This document shows positions 36,885-47,050 of a DNA stretch of 64,000 bases, piece after piece. Origin of the DNA: Variovorax paradoxus (lineage in GTDB: Bacteria > Pseudomonadota > Gammaproteobacteria > Burkholderiales > Burkholderiaceae_C); assembly GCF_000834655.1 (NCBI RefSeq), contig NZ_JXQQ01000003.1, forward strand, positions 28,428 through 92,427, given 5' to 3'. Each line of letters opens with the position of its first letter. Within the stretch, counting starts at the first letter, position 1. The notes under the pieces were generated by a model, which saw only the letters and a program-made list of their open reading frames with translations, made no database searches and was not told where the DNA came from. Made by a program: the position numbers and the translations under genes.

Positions 36885-38279
36885 ATGCCGCCTTCGACTG
36901 CTTTTTCTTCCTCCGCCAACACCGATTGGCAGCAGCGCAGCCGGCGCCACGTCTGGCATCCGTGCACGCAGAGCATCCGGCTCGAAGCGGTGCCGCCGCT
37001 GCCGATCGCGCGGGGGGAGGGCGTGTGGCTCGTCGACCATGACGGGCGGCGCTACCTCGACGCGACGAGTTCGTGGTGGGTCAATCTCTTCGGGCATGCG
37101 CACCCGGCCATCAACGCAGCGCTGAAGGACCAGCTCGACACGCTTTCGCACGTGATGCTGGCGGGTTGCACGCACGCGCCGGCCGTCGAACTGGCCGAGC
37201 GGCTGGCCGCGCTCACGGGTCATGCACTCGGCCATTGCTTCTACGCCTCCGACGGTGCTTCGGCCGTGGAGATCGCGCTGAAGATGAGCTTCCATGCATG
37301 GCGCAACGCGGGCCGCAGCGGCAAGCAGAGCTTCGTCGCGCTGCGGCACGGCTACCACGGCGAAACACTGGGTGCGCTGCATGTGACCGACGTGCCGGTG
37401 TTCCGCGATGCCTACGCACCGCTGCTCGCGAACGCGCACCTCGTCGCATCGCCCGACGCGCGGACCGCGTTGTCGGGCGAGGACGCCATCGCCGTGGCAC
37501 GGCGCGCCGCTGCCGAACTCGAAGCGCTGCTGGCCGAACGGCATGCGTCCATCGCGGCCGTGATCGTCGAGCCGCTCGTGCAGTGCGCCACCGGCATGGC
37601 GATGCACGACCCCGAATACCTGCGCCTCGTGCGCGCGCTGTGCGACCGCTACGAGGTGCACCTCATCGCCGACGAAATAGCCGTGGGCTGCGGGCGCTCC
37701 GGCACGTTCTTCGCCTGCGAGCAGGCCGGCATCTGGCCCGATTTCCTGTGCCTCTCCAAAGGCATCAGCGGCGGCTACCTGCCGCTGGCCCTGGTGATGA
37801 CGCGCGATGCGATCTACGAAGGCTTCGTGGATGACGACGTGGCACGCAGCTTCCTGCATTCGCATTCGTACACCGGCAACGCGCTGGCCTGCCGGGCGGC
37901 GCTCGCCACGCTCGACCTGTTCGAGCGCGAAGACGCATTGCGGCGCAACCGAGGCCGCGCCGAACGCTTGATCGGCAGGCTGCGCGAAGGGCTTCGCGGC
38001 ATGCCCGTCGACCACCTGCGCCAGCGCGGAATGATCGCGGCCTTCGACGTGCGCGAGCCCGGTGCCCGTTTCGCGGAGCGCTTTCACCTCACGGCGCGCG
38101 CGAATGGATTGCTGATGCGGCCCATCGGTGCGACCGTCTACCTCATGCCTCCCTACGTGATCGGTGACGACGAGATCGACCGGCTGGTCGATGGCACGCT
38201 GGCCACGCTGCGGGCGGTGTCAGCTCCCGCGCATGCCGCGCATGCAGAAGCAGGAGGCCGCGATGTCGCGCTTGCTTGA
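36885..38279 (+). CDS. bioA: Adenosylmethionine-8-amino-7-oxononanoate aminotransferase (BioA)
   Basis: A 464-residue class III PLP aminotransferase making 7,8-diaminononanoate from KAPA with SAM as amino donor. Signatures are RHVWHPCTQ at the N-terminus, [50 protein letters not shown] and PLP Lys in [20 protein letters not shown] 36885 has an AAAGGAA site. bioF starts 17 bases before its end, so translation is coupled. Confidence 0.93.
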   Translation: MPPSTAFSSSANTDWQQRSRRHVWHPCTQSIRLEAVPPLPIARGEGVWLVDHDGRRYLDATSSWWVNLFGHAHPAINAALKDQLDTLSHVMLAGCTHAPAVELAERLAALTGHALGHCFYASDGASAVEIALKMSFHAWRNAGRSGKQSFVALRHGYHGETLGALHVTDVPVFRDAYAPLLANAHLVASPDARTALSGEDAIAVARRAAAELEALLAERHASIAAVIVEPLVQCATGMAMHDPEYLRLVRALCDRYEVHLIADEIAVGCGRSGTFFACEQAGIWPDFLCLSKGISGGYLPLALVMTRDAIYEGFVDDDVARSFLHSHSYTGNALACRAALATLDLFEREDALRRNRGRAERLIGRLREGLRGMPVDHLRQRGMIAAFDVREPGARFAERFHLTARANGLLMRPIGATVYLMPPYVIGDDEIDRLVDGTLATLRAVSAPAHAAHAEAGGRDVALA

Positions 38280-39495
38280 ACGCCTGCAGGGCGAGATCGC
38301 CGCGCTCGATGCGCAGGCGCTGCGCCGCCGCCGGCAGATCGCCGAGACGGCCTGCGCGCCCGAGCAGTCGCTGACGCTGGCCGGCGCGACCGCGCCGCGC
38401 ACCATGCTCGGCTTCAGCAGCAACGACTACCTGGGCCTCGCGGCCCATCCGGCGCTCGCGGCGGCGCTGGCCGAAGGCGCGGCGCGCTATGGCACGGGCA
38501 GCGGTGGGTCGCACCTGATCCTGGGCCATTCGCGCGCGCACGCCGAGCTGGAAGAGCGGCTGGCGGATTGGATGGCGCCGTTCATCCCCGAGGCGCGCAG
38601 CCTTTTCTTCTGCACGGGCTACATGGCCAACCTCGCGGTGCTGTCGGCGCTCGGGGGCGCGGAGGCGGTGATCTTTTCGGAGTCGCTCAACCATGCGTCG
38701 CTGATCGACGGCGCGCGGCTGGCCAAGGCGCGGGTCGCGCGCTATCCGCATTGCGACGTGGCGGCGCTCGACGCGCAGCTCGCAGCCTGCGACGCGCCGG
38801 TCAAGCTGATCGTGAGCGATGCGGTCTTCAGCATGGACGGCAACATTGCGCCCGTGGCCGAGTTGCTCGCGCTCGCGGAGCGCCACGATGCCTGGCTGGT
38901 GCTGGACGACGCGCACGGCTTCGGCGTGCTGGGCGCCACGGGCCGAGGCGTGCTGCAGGCGATGGCGCTGCGCTCGGAGCGGCTGGTGCTCATCGGCACG
39001 CTGGGCAAGGCGGCGGGCGTGTCGGGCGCGTTCGTGGCGGCTCACCGCACTGTCGTCGACTACCTCGTGCAGCGGGCGCGGCCGTACATCTTCACCACCG
39101 CCGCGCCGCCGGCCATCGCGCATGCGCTGCTCGCGAGCCTCACGCTGATCGAAGGCGGGGAGGGCGACGAGCGCCGCGCGCAACTGAAGGCGCGCATCGC
39201 CCAGCTGCGCCGGGGCCTGAAGGCAATGCTCCCGCCGGACGGCAGCGCCTGGCTGCCCGATTCACCCACTGCGATCCAGCCGCTGATCGTCGGCGACAAC
39301 GCGCGCGCGATGCGGACGATGGCGCAGCTCGATGCCCGGGGCCTGCGCGTCGGTGCGATCCGTCCGCCGACCGTGCCGGCCGGCACCGCGCGCCTGCGGA
39401 TCGCGCTCTCGGCCAGCCACAGCGAGGCCGACGTGTCGCGGCTGGTCGATGCACTGGGCGACGCATTGGCGCAACCGTGGAAGGAGGCCGCATGA
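38263..39495 (+). CDS. bioF: 8-amino-7-oxononanoate synthase (BioF)
   Basis: A 410-residue alpha-oxoamine synthase joining pimeloyl-ACP/CoA and L-alanine. Signatures are [48 protein letters not shown] and the PLP-Lys region [16 protein letters not shown]. It lies between bioA and bioD with overlaps on both sides. A rather long N-terminus of about 50 residues precedes the SSNDYLG motif. Confidence 0.93.
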   Translation: MSRLLERLQGEIAALDAQALRRRRQIAETACAPEQSLTLAGATAPRTMLGFSSNDYLGLAAHPALAAALAEGAARYGTGSGGSHLILGHSRAHAELEERLADWMAPFIPEARSLFFCTGYMANLAVLSALGGAEAVIFSESLNHASLIDGARLAKARVARYPHCDVAALDAQLAACDAPVKLIVSDAVFSMDGNIAPVAELLALAERHDAWLVLDDAHGFGVLGATGRGVLQAMALRSERLVLIGTLGKAAGVSGAFVAAHRTVVDYLVQRARPYIFTTAAPPAIAHALLASLTLIEGGEGDERRAQLKARIAQLRRGLKAMLPPDGSAWLPDSPTAIQPLIVGDNARAMRTMAQLDARGLRVGAIRPPTVPAGTARLRIALSASHSEADVSRLVDALGDALAQPWKEAA

Positions 39496-40220
39496 CGCAG
39501 CGCCGATGGTTCGTCACGGGCACCGACACGGGTGTGGGCAAGACGCTGGTCAGCAGCGCGATGCTGAATCTGCTGGCCGCATCGGGCCTGCGCGCGGTCG
39601 GCATGAAGCCGGTGGCCGCGGGCCTGGAACGCGTCGACGGTACATGGCAGAACGAAGACGTCGAGCAACTGCGCAAGGCCGGCAACGTCGATGCGCCGCT
39701 GGCCCTGCGCTGCCCCTACCTGCTGCGCGCGCCGATGTCGCCGCATCTCGCAGCAAGGCAAGAGGGCGTGCGCATCGAACTGCCGAGGCTGCTGTCGGCC
39801 TTCGATGCGCTGTCGCGGCATGCGGATGCGGTGGTTGTCGAAGGCGTGGGCGGGTTCTGCTTGCCGTTCGGCGACGACCTCGACAGCGCCGGGCTGGCCG
39901 TGGCGCTCGGGCTGCCGGTGATCCTCGTGGTCGGCTTGCGGCTGGGCTGCCTCAACCACGCGCTGCTCACGGCCGAGGCCGTGCGGGCGCGCGGCCTGGT
40001 GCTGGCGGGCTGGGTCGCGAGCGTCATCGAGCCGCAGATGCTGTCGCCCGAAGCCAACCTGCAGACCTTGCGCGACCGGCTCGGCGCACCGTTGCTCGGC
40101 GTGGTGCCGCACCTGGCCGAGCCCGATGCGGCCAAGGCCGCGCGGAACCTCGACCTGCGCGCACTGCGCGCGACCGCTGCCCATGCCGCGCGGCGGTCGG
40201 CCGCGCTTGCTTTGGCCTGA
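39492..40220 (+). CDS. bioD: Dethiobiotin synthetase (BioD)
   Basis: A 242-residue ATP-dependent carboxylase closing the ureido ring of dethiobiotin. The P-loop is [27 protein letters not shown] and [13 protein letters not shown] are also typical. It overlaps bioF by 4 bases. bioB, the last step, is not in the window: the next gene is on the other strand. Confidence 0.93.
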   Translation: MTQRRWFVTGTDTGVGKTLVSSAMLNLLAASGLRAVGMKPVAAGLERVDGTWQNEDVEQLRKAGNVDAPLALRCPYLLRAPMSPHLAARQEGVRIELPRLLSAFDALSRHADAVVVEGVGGFCLPFGDDLDSAGLAVALGLPVILVVGLRLGCLNHALLTAEAVRARGLVLAGWVASVIEPQMLSPEANLQTLRDRLGAPLLGVVPHLAEPDAAKAARNLDLRALRATAAHAARRSAALALA

Positions 40221-40229
40221 ACCGTTCGA

Positions 40230-41264
40230 TCAGGCCAGGTGCTTGTCGCGGTTCGCGCGCTGGCGCTCCAGCATCCAGCCCGGGTACTCGGCCGGCAGCG
40301 CGCTCACCTTGTCGAGCGTGGCCAGCTCGTCGGCCGAGAGCTCGATGGCCGTCGCGGCGATGTTGTCGTCCAGCTGTTCGGCGCGCTTGGCGCCGATGAT
40401 CACGCTGGTCACCACCGGCTGGTGCAGCAGCCACGCCAGCGCGATCTGCGCGACCGAGACCTTGCGGGCCTCGGCGAGCGTGCGCATCGCGTCGATGCAG
40501 TCGTAGGCGCGGTCGCGGTTGACCGGCGGAAAGTCGAAGCTGGCGCGGCGGGTGCCCTTTTCGGCTTCGGTGTGGCGGTCGAACTTGCCGCTCAGGAGGC
40601 CCCCGGCCAGCGGGCTCCAGACCATGAGGCCGACGTTCTCGCTGCGCAGCATCGGCACCAGTTCGCGCTCCAGGTCGCGCCCGGCGATGGTGTAGTAGGC
40701 CTGCAGCGACTCGAAGCGCGCGAGCCGGTCGCGCTCGGCGATGCCCAGCGCCTTGGCGATCTGCCAGGCCGCCCAGTTCGACACGCCCACGTAGCGCACG
40801 TGGCCGTGCTGCACGAGGTTGTCCAGCGCGTGCACGGTTTCCTCGATCGGCGTGAGCGGATCGAAGCCGTGGATCTGGTACAGGTCGATGTGGTCGAGCT
40901 GCATGCGCTTCAGGCTCGCCTTGACGCCATCCATGATGTGAAAGCGCGAGGCGCCGCTGGCGTTGGGGCCCTTGCTGCCGGTTTCACCCAGCACCTTGGT
41001 GGCCACCACCACGCTGTCGCGCGGGATCTTGAGGTTCTTGAGCGCCTGGCCGGTGATGATTTCCGACTGGCCTTCGGAATACACGTCGGCGGTGTCGATG
41101 AAGTTGATGCCGGCGTCGATCGACCGTCCGATCAGGCCCTCGGCCTCGGCCTGCTGGAGGTCGCCGATCTGGCCCCAGATGCCCGAGGAGCCGCCGAAGG
41201 TCATCGTGCCGAGGCAGAGTTCGGAAACCAGGAGGCCGGTGCGGCCAAATTTGCGGTACTGCAT
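40230..41264 (-). CDS. Aldo/keto reductase
   Basis: A 344-residue AKR. It starts MQYRKFGRTGLLVSELCLGT; the catalytic Asp and Tyr are in FIDTADVYSEGQ, Lys in VVVATKVLGE and His in YQIHGFDPLTP. NADPH-site features near the C-terminus are VTSVIIGAKRAEQLDDN. The carbonyl substrate is unknown. Divergent from an AraC regulator which probably controls it. Confidence 0.88.
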   Translation of the reverse strand: MQYRKFGRTGLLVSELCLGTMTFGGSSGIWGQIGDLQQAEAEGLIGRSIDAGINFIDTADVYSEGQSEIITGQALKNLKIPRDSVVVATKVLGETGSKGPNASGASRFHIMDGVKASLKRMQLDHIDLYQIHGFDPLTPIEETVHALDNLVQHGHVRYVGVSNWAAWQIAKALGIAERDRLARFESLQAYYTIAGRDLERELVPMLRSENVGLMVWSPLAGGLLSGKFDRHTEAEKGTRRASFDFPPVNRDRAYDCIDAMRTLAEARKVSVAQIALAWLLHQPVVTSVIIGAKRAEQLDDNIAATAIELSADELATLDKVSALPAEYPGWMLERQRANRDKHLA

Positions 41265-41375
41265 GGAGAGGTCCTTTGTGTCGGGGGAGGTGTTGGAGGG
41301 TGTCGGGAGGGCGTCGCGAGGGGCAACCGGCAAAAAGTATCCGCCCGCGACCCCCGGCGCGGCGAGCGCGTTTCT

Positions 41376-41388
41376 GCAAAGTCTTTGC
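41376..41388. promoter_or_regulatory. Palindrome GCAAAG-T-CTTTGC between reductase and AraC gene
   Basis: A perfect 6+1+6 palindrome lies in the 244-base divergent gap, 112 bases from the reductase start and 121 from the regulator start. It is a good candidate for the operator of the AraC-type regulator. Confidence 0.45.
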
Positions 41389-41508
41389 CTATTTCTCCAG
41401 ACCTCCGTCCGGGGGCGTGCAGATTCATGGGCGCGGCGCTAAGCTGCAAACCACCCGATCCTCCACGGTGCGCACCACCGTGCCCTCAACCGCGACAAGG
41501 CCCTCTAC

Positions 41509-42501
41509 ATGTCCGACGAAACACCCGAAATCGCTGGAGCCCTGGCCCAGCCGATGCCGCTGGAACCCGAACTCGACGAAGCCAGGAAGGAACTGGTGGC
41601 GCTCATCAACCGCATCACCGGCGGGCGCGACGGCACGGTGGAAACGCCGGTGGCGGGCCTGCAGGTGTTCTGCATCAGCAAGCCCGACGGCCCCAAGCAC
41701 GCCTTCGCCACGCCGGCGCTCGGGCTGATCGCGCAGGGCTCCAAGCGGATCATCGTGGGCGACGACATCTACGTGTACGACCCGATGCACTACCTGGTGA
41801 CCTCGGTCGATCTTCCGGTCTGCGGCCAGGTACGTCTTACGAGCGAGAACGAGCCCTACCTGGGCGTGCGGCTGGAGCTGGCGCTCGACGAGATCGGCGA
41901 GCTCATCGGCGACGAGAAGCTGCCCGCCAAGGCCAACGCGCCGGCGTCCCGCGGCATGTACGTCAACCGCATCGCGATGCCGGTGCTGGAGCCGGTGCTG
42001 CGCCTCCTGCGGCTGGTCGAGACGCCCGAAGACGTGCCGATCATGGCGCCGCTCATCAAGCGCGAGATCATGTATCGGTTGCTGGTGAACGGAGAGGGCG
42101 CGCGGCTGCGCCAGATCGCGCTGCAGGACAGCCACACCCAGCGCATCGCCAAGGCCATCAGCGCGCTGCGCGTGAACTACGCACAGTCGCTGCGGGTGGA
42201 AGACATGGCGCGCGCGGTGCACATGAGCGTGTCGTCGTTCCACCACCACTTCAAGGCCGTGACCGCGATGAGCCCGCTGCAGTACCAGAAGCAGCTTCGC
42301 CTGCAGGAGGCGCGCCGCCAGATGCTGATGACCGGCACCGACGTGGCGAGCGCGGCGCACAGCGTGGGCTATGAAAGCCCCTCGCAGTTCGCGCGCGAAT
42401 ACGGCCGCATGTTCGGTGCGCCGCCGCTGCGCGACAAGCAGCGCTGGCTCTCGGAGGCGGGCAACGATGCGATGGGGGCGGCGTCGATGGAAGCGGCCTA
42501 G
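41509..42501 (+). CDS. AraC-family regulator with AraC_N cupin domain
   Basis: A 330-residue regulator. The N-terminal domain is of the AraC_N type (HAFATPALGLIAQGSKRIIV, YLVTSVDLPVCGQV), the C-terminal part holds two HTHs: ARAVHMSVSSFHHHFKAVTA and VASAAHSVGYESPSQFAREY. This regulator type is usually found next to an oxidoreductase it induces in response to aldehydes or electrophiles, matching the divergent aldo/keto reductase. Confidence 0.9.
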   Translation: MSDETPEIAGALAQPMPLEPELDEARKELVALINRITGGRDGTVETPVAGLQVFCISKPDGPKHAFATPALGLIAQGSKRIIVGDDIYVYDPMHYLVTSVDLPVCGQVRLTSENEPYLGVRLELALDEIGELIGDEKLPAKANAPASRGMYVNRIAMPVLEPVLRLLRLVETPEDVPIMAPLIKREIMYRLLVNGEGARLRQIALQDSHTQRIAKAISALRVNYAQSLRVEDMARAVHMSVSSFHHHFKAVTAMSPLQYQKQLRLQEARRQMLMTGTDVASAAHSVGYESPSQFAREYGRMFGAPPLRDKQRWLSEAGNDAMGAASMEAA

Positions 42502-42514
42502 GTGGCCTGACCGC

Positions 42515-43456
42515 ATGGCCGAATCCAAGATCGCGATCTACGGCGCCATCGGCGCCAATGTCGCGATCGCCATCACCAAGTTCGTCGTGGCGGGCATCAC
42601 CGGCAGTTCGGCGATGCTGTCCGAGGGCATCCACTCGGCGGTCGACACCTTCAACGGCGTGCTGCTGCTCGTGGGCCTGAAGCTCAGCAAGCGGCCCGCG
42701 ACGCCCGAGCATCCATTCGGCCACGGCAAGGAGCTCTATTTCTGGAGCCTGATCGTGGGTGTGCTGATCTTCGGGCTGGGCGGCGGCGTGTCGTTCTACG
42801 AGGGCATCCAGCACATGCGCGCGCCCGAGCCGATGCGCGATCCGACCTGGAACTACGTCGTGCTCGCGGCCGCCTTCGTGTTCGAGGGCGCAAGCTTCCT
42901 CATCGCGCTCAAGCAGTTCCGCGCGCAGGCCAACGGCACACCCTTCTGGCAGGCGCTGGACCGCAGCAAGGACCCGACCACCTACACCGTGCTGGCCGAG
43001 GATTCCGCCGCGCTGGTCGGCCTGCTGGTGGCGGCGCTCGGCATCTACCTCGGCCATGCGCTGGACATGCCGGTGCTCGACGGCGTGGCCTCAGTGGTCA
43101 TCGGCGTGCTGCTGGCGGGCGTGGCGGTCTTGCTCATCGCGCAGGCGCGCGGCCTCCTGATCGGCGAGGGCATCCGGCCCGAGACGGCGCGCGCCATCCG
43201 CGCCATCGCGATGGAGCAGCCCAGCGTCGAAGACGTGGGGCATGTGCTGTCGATGTACATCGGCGCCGACGAGGCGCTGGTGATCGTCGATGTCAACTTC
43301 AAGGACGACATTTCCACCGGCCAGGCGGCCGATGCGGTGGCCGCCATCGAGTCGCAGGTGCGTGCGCGTTTCCCGACGATCAAGCGCATCTTCATCGAGG
43401 CGACCGATGCCCCGCAGCCCGGCGCGGCGGCCGAGAAAATTGGGGGCGCCTTGTAG
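42515..43456 (+). CDS. Cation diffusion facilitator family transporter
   Basis: A 313-residue CDF transporter with about six transmembrane helices. Helix 2 has SSAMLSEGIHSAVDTFNGVL (His and Asp metal site), helix 5 EDSAALVGLLVAALG, and the cytoplasmic C-terminal domain holds VEDVGHVLSMYIGADEALVI. It exchanges Zn2+, Fe2+ or similar ions for protons at the inner membrane. Starts 13 bases after the AraC gene. Confidence 0.9.
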   Translation: MAESKIAIYGAIGANVAIAITKFVVAGITGSSAMLSEGIHSAVDTFNGVLLLVGLKLSKRPATPEHPFGHGKELYFWSLIVGVLIFGLGGGVSFYEGIQHMRAPEPMRDPTWNYVVLAAAFVFEGASFLIALKQFRAQANGTPFWQALDRSKDPTTYTVLAEDSAALVGLLVAALGIYLGHALDMPVLDGVASVVIGVLLAGVAVLLIAQARGLLIGEGIRPETARAIRAIAMEQPSVEDVGHVLSMYIGADEALVIVDVNFKDDISTGQAADAVAAIESQVRARFPTIKRIFIEATDAPQPGAAAEKIGGAL

Positions 43457-43534
43457 CACTTACCGCAATTTCTTGCGTTGTCCCGACCATGCAGGTTTCA
43501 AATTTTTTCGTTATTGTTTTCTCCGCTGCAGCAC

Positions 43535-43554
43535 CCCGGCGCACTGGCGCCGGG
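43535..43554 (+). promoter_or_regulatory. Stable hairpin in the leader of the cyclopropane synthase gene
   Basis: An 8-bp GC-only stem (CCCGGCGC / GCGCCGGG) with a 4-base loop, 25 bases before the ATG. No T-run follows, so it may stabilise the message or modulate translation rather than terminate. Confidence 0.4.
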
Positions 43555-43579
43555 TGAACCAAACAACACGGAGAGATGC

Positions 43580-44812
43580 ATGCTTTGGGAAAAGAAGCTG
43601 GCGCAGTGGAGCGCCGCCGTTCGTGACCGCGCCAACCTGCCGGCGCGGCTCACCTTGTGGGACGGCCAGTCGTACGACTTCGGCAACTTCAGCGGGCCTT
43701 CGGTCACGCTGCACGTCAAGTCGCCCGCCGCGCTGTCGCTGATGCTGCAGCCTACGCTCGACAACCTGGGCGAGGCGTACGTCAAGAGCAAGATCGACAT
43801 CGAGGGCAAGCTCAGCGACGTGATCGACATCGCCTACGGCCTGGCCAAGACCTCGATCGACAAGCAGGGCGGGGCGCTGCAGAACATGGCCCGCTACTTC
43901 ACGCACACACGATCGTCGGACAAGAAGTCCATCCAGTACCACTACGACGTTTCCAACGAGTTCTACCAGCAGTGGCTGGACCCGAACATGGTCTATTCGT
44001 GCGCCTACTTCGAGAACGGCGACGAAGACCTCGCGACCGCGCAGTTGAAGAAGATCGACCACATCCTCACCAAGATCGATCTTCGGCCCGGCCAGACGCT
44101 GCTGGACATCGGCTGCGGCTGGGGCGCGTTGGTGATTCGCGCGGCGCAGAAGTTCGGCGCGCGCTGCGTGGGCGTCACGCTCTCGCAGAACCAGTTCGAC
44201 CTGGCCACCGAGCGCGTGAAGGCCGCGGGCCTGGCGGACCGCATCGAGATCCGCCTGCAGGACTACCGCGACGTGACCGGCCAGTTCGACCGCATCACCA
44301 GCGTGGGCATGTTCGAGCACGTGGGCCGAAAGAACCTGCCCGCCTACTTCAAGCGCGTGCAGGAGCTCCTGGCCGACGACGGCGTGGTGATGAACCACGG
44401 CATCACTTCGTCCGACCCCGAAGGCGGCGGCGTTTCCTACGGTGGCGGCGACTTCATCGACCGCTATGTGTTCCCGAACGGCGAGCTGCCGCACATCAGT
44501 CTCGCGCTGCAGGCCATGCAGCAGGGCGGGCTCGAGGCCTTCGACATCGAGAACCTGCGCCGCCACTACGCGCAGACGCTGCGCTTCTGGAGCGACAGCT
44601 ACGAAGCCAACAGCGACAAGCTGCGCACGATGGTCGACGAGGAGAAATTCCGCATCTGGCGCGTGTACCTCGCCGGCTGCGCCTATGCGTTCGAGAACGA
44701 CGACGTGGCGATCTACCAGATCGTGGGCCGCAAGGCCGGGCGCGCGGCGAAGACGCTGCCCTGGTCGCGCCGCTACATCTACAACGGCACCTCGGCGCTC
44801 AACGCGGGCTGA
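43580..44812 (+). CDS. cfa: Cyclopropane-fatty-acyl-phospholipid synthase
   Basis: A 410-residue SAM-dependent enzyme that adds a methylene bridge to unsaturated membrane fatty acids. Signatures are QYHYDVSNEFYQQWLDPNMV, SAM loop LLDIGCGWGALVIRAAQ, VTLSQNQFDLATERV, and SVGMFEHVGRKNLPAYF. ATG 43580 was preferred over 43576 (which is out of frame). It is probably stationary-phase or acid regulated, but no promoter was assigned. Confidence 0.92.
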   Translation: MLWEKKLAQWSAAVRDRANLPARLTLWDGQSYDFGNFSGPSVTLHVKSPAALSLMLQPTLDNLGEAYVKSKIDIEGKLSDVIDIAYGLAKTSIDKQGGALQNMARYFTHTRSSDKKSIQYHYDVSNEFYQQWLDPNMVYSCAYFENGDEDLATAQLKKIDHILTKIDLRPGQTLLDIGCGWGALVIRAAQKFGARCVGVTLSQNQFDLATERVKAAGLADRIEIRLQDYRDVTGQFDRITSVGMFEHVGRKNLPAYFKRVQELLADDGVVMNHGITSSDPEGGGVSYGGGDFIDRYVFPNGELPHISLALQAMQQGGLEAFDIENLRRHYAQTLRFWSDSYEANSDKLRTMVDEEKFRIWRVYLAGCAYAFENDDVAIYQIVGRKAGRAAKTLPWSRRYIYNGTSALNAG

Positions 44813-44821
44813 GCCGGCGCG

Positions 44822-45223
44822 CTATGCGGGGCCGCGAAAGCCAGCCTCGATGTTGTTGCCGTCCGGATCGAGCACGTAGGCGCCGTAGTAATGGGCCTCC
44901 TCGGGGCCGCGCGGGCCGGGCTTTCCGTTGTCGGTTCCGCCGGCCCGCAGTGCGGCCTCGTGGAAGGCATCGACCTGCGCTTCGCTGCGCGCCGAGAACG
45001 CCACGTGGATCGGACTGTTCGAGACCCGGTTCCCGGCCGTCCAGAACTTCGGCTCCTCGGTGCCGATCCAGATGAAGGGCATGCGCTCGTCGGTGCTGCG
45101 GATGACGAGGAAAGAGGTGTCGCTGTTGTCGGCGACCTGGAGGCCGACCGAAGCGGCGACCGCCTCGTAGAAGCGCCGTGACGCGCGCAGATCGCGCACG
45201 CGAAAGCCGATGTGATCGAACAT
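44822..45223 (-). CDS. VOC-family (glyoxalase/bleomycin resistance-like) protein
   Basis: A 133-residue vicinal-oxygen-chelate protein: MFDHIGFRVRDLRASRRFYE at the start and GAYVLDPDGNNIEAGF at the end, giving metal-site His4 and Glu near 128. Substrate unknown. GGAGAG precedes the ATG. It converges with cfa with 9 bases between stops. Confidence 0.85.
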   Translation of the reverse strand: MFDHIGFRVRDLRASRRFYEAVAASVGLQVADNSDTSFLVIRSTDERMPFIWIGTEEPKFWTAGNRVSNSPIHVAFSARSEAQVDAFHEAALRAGGTDNGKPGPRGPEEAHYYGAYVLDPDGNNIEAGFRGPA

Positions 45224-45530
45224 GGTTCTCTCCTTTGCAGGCTTGCATGTTCGTCACGCAACTGCAGCATGGCGGCGGCCAACGGCGCATCGTGCTGAAA
45301 GAACGCGCCTACCGCCTGTGTGCGCGTGCCTTCCAGACCGCGGCATGGCGCGAAGTCGATATGGCGAGCCTGCGCGATCGCTCGAACAAGACAACGCGCA
45401 AGGCCGAGCGCAAGCACGAATTCGCGCAGCCCGATAGCATCGGCGGCTCGCGGCCTCACTCCACCTCGAACCACCTCGGCGCCCGCCAGACACTTCGTCC
45501 GCAGGCAGCGCGCCGGCCGCGAAGAACCCC
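45224..45530. other. 307-base gap with no supported gene
   Basis: The divergent region between the VOC and MFS genes. A + strand frame of 118 codons overlaps it, but its composition is random-like (Arg/Gln/His-rich) and it lacks a ribosome binding site. No clear promoter or repeat was picked out. Confidence 0.4.
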
Positions 45531-47018
45531 ATGAGCGCCAGTACCAAAACAACGAACCGCCCCCTGGTCATCGCGTCGATCATGGCCTCCATGGCCATGG
45601 TCGCCATCGAAGCCACCATCGTCTCCACCGTCATGCCGCAGATCGCCTCCGAACTCGGGGGGCTGCATCTCTACAGCTGGGTCTTCGCCTCGTTCCTGCT
45701 TGCGCAGACCGCGATGACCGTGGTGTTCGGCAAGCTCTCCGACCTGTACGGCCGCAAGCCCATCATGTTCGTGGGCATCGCGATCTTCGTCGTCGGCTCG
45801 GTGCTGGCGGGCTTCTCGTGGTCGATGCCGGCCATGATCTGCTTCCGGCTCATCCAGGGCATCGGCGCGGGCGCGATCCAGCCGGTGTCGCTCACCATCG
45901 TGGGCGACCTCTATCCGGTGCGCGAACGCGGCAAGGTGCAGGGCTACCTCGCGAGCGTGTGGGCCGTCTCGGCGGTGGTGGGGCCGATGATCGGCGCGCT
46001 CATCGTGCAGAAGCTGTCGTGGGCCTGGATCTTCTGGGTCAACGTGCCCATCGGCCTGGCCGCGGCGGCGGGCTTCTGGTTCTTCCTGCACGAGGCGCCC
46101 ACGGTGCGCCGCTCGTCCATCGACATCGTGGGCGCGGTGCTGTTCACCGTCGGCATCGCGTCGCTGATGATCGCGCTGACCGAGTTCGGCGTCGGCAACT
46201 CTGGCGTTGCGCTTGCATGGGCCGGGCTCTTCGTGGTCACGCTTGCGCTCTTCATCGCGCAGGAGCGCCGCGCGGCCGACCCGATGGTCTCGCTCAAGCT
46301 CTGGGGCGCGCGGATGATCGCCACGGTCAACGGCGCGGCGATGCTCGCCGGCATGGTGCTGATCGGCATCACGACCTTCCTGCCGATGTACGTGCAGGTG
46401 GTGCTGGAGCGCTCGTCCGTCACGGCCGGCCTCACGCTCACGATGGTGATGCTGGGCTGGCCCATCGGCGCGACGCTGACTTCTCGCACCTTCCACCGCA
46501 TCGGCCTCTGGCGCATGGTGGTCGTCGGTGCCGCGCTGATTCCCGTGGGCACCTCGACCTTCGCCTTGCTCGGGGCCGGCAGTTCGCCGGTGCTGCCTGC
46601 CATCGGCTCCTTCATCATCGGCCTGGGCATGGGCGTGATGAGCCTGGCTTCGCTGATCCTGATCCAGGAGGGCGTGGAGCTCTCGCAGCGCGGCATCGCC
46701 ACCGCCTCGAACGTGTTCTCGCGCAACCTGGGGAGCGCGCTGGGCGCGGCGTTCTTCGGCGCGGTCTTCAACTTCGGGCTCACGCGCGGCGACGGCAGCA
46801 TGATGTTCACCGACGACGAATTGCGCCTGCTGCTGCAGGGCGTGCACGGCTCCGTCGCGGGGGATGCGGGCATCCGCCTCGCGCTGGGCAGTTCGCTGCA
46901 TCTCACGTTCCTGATGATGCTGGTCGTGAGCCTGGGCGTGGTGGCGCTGGCGTTGTGGCTGCCGAAAGACGGATTGGAGAGCGCGGCTGCGCGGGATGCG
47001 AAGGCGGCGCAGAAGTAG
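45531..47018 (+). CDS. MFS drug:H+ antiporter (DHA2-like)
   Basis: A 495-residue transporter with about 14 hydrophobic segments. Motif A is GKLSDLYGRKPIMFVG, motif C-like VVGPMIGALIVQ and the first helix ASMAMVAIEATIVSTVMPQI carries the antiporter's acidic residue. It would export drugs or toxic compounds with proton uptake. Confidence 0.88.
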   Translation: MSASTKTTNRPLVIASIMASMAMVAIEATIVSTVMPQIASELGGLHLYSWVFASFLLAQTAMTVVFGKLSDLYGRKPIMFVGIAIFVVGSVLAGFSWSMPAMICFRLIQGIGAGAIQPVSLTIVGDLYPVRERGKVQGYLASVWAVSAVVGPMIGALIVQKLSWAWIFWVNVPIGLAAAAGFWFFLHEAPTVRRSSIDIVGAVLFTVGIASLMIALTEFGVGNSGVALAWAGLFVVTLALFIAQERRAADPMVSLKLWGARMIATVNGAAMLAGMVLIGITTFLPMYVQVVLERSSVTAGLTLTMVMLGWPIGATLTSRTFHRIGLWRMVVVGAALIPVGTSTFALLGAGSSPVLPAIGSFIIGLGMGVMSLASLILIQEGVELSQRGIATASNVFSRNLGSALGAAFFGAVFNFGLTRGDGSMMFTDDELRLLLQGVHGSVAGDAGIRLALGSSLHLTFLMMLVVSLGVVALALWLPKDGLESAAARDAKAAQK

Positions 47019-47050
47019 GCATCGCCTTCTGGCCGAGCTCGACTCGGAAA

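Noticed and set aside
45178..45534. 118-codon plus-strand frame before the MFS gene
   Set aside because: Overlaps the VOC start and the MFS start, random-like composition, no ribosome binding site.
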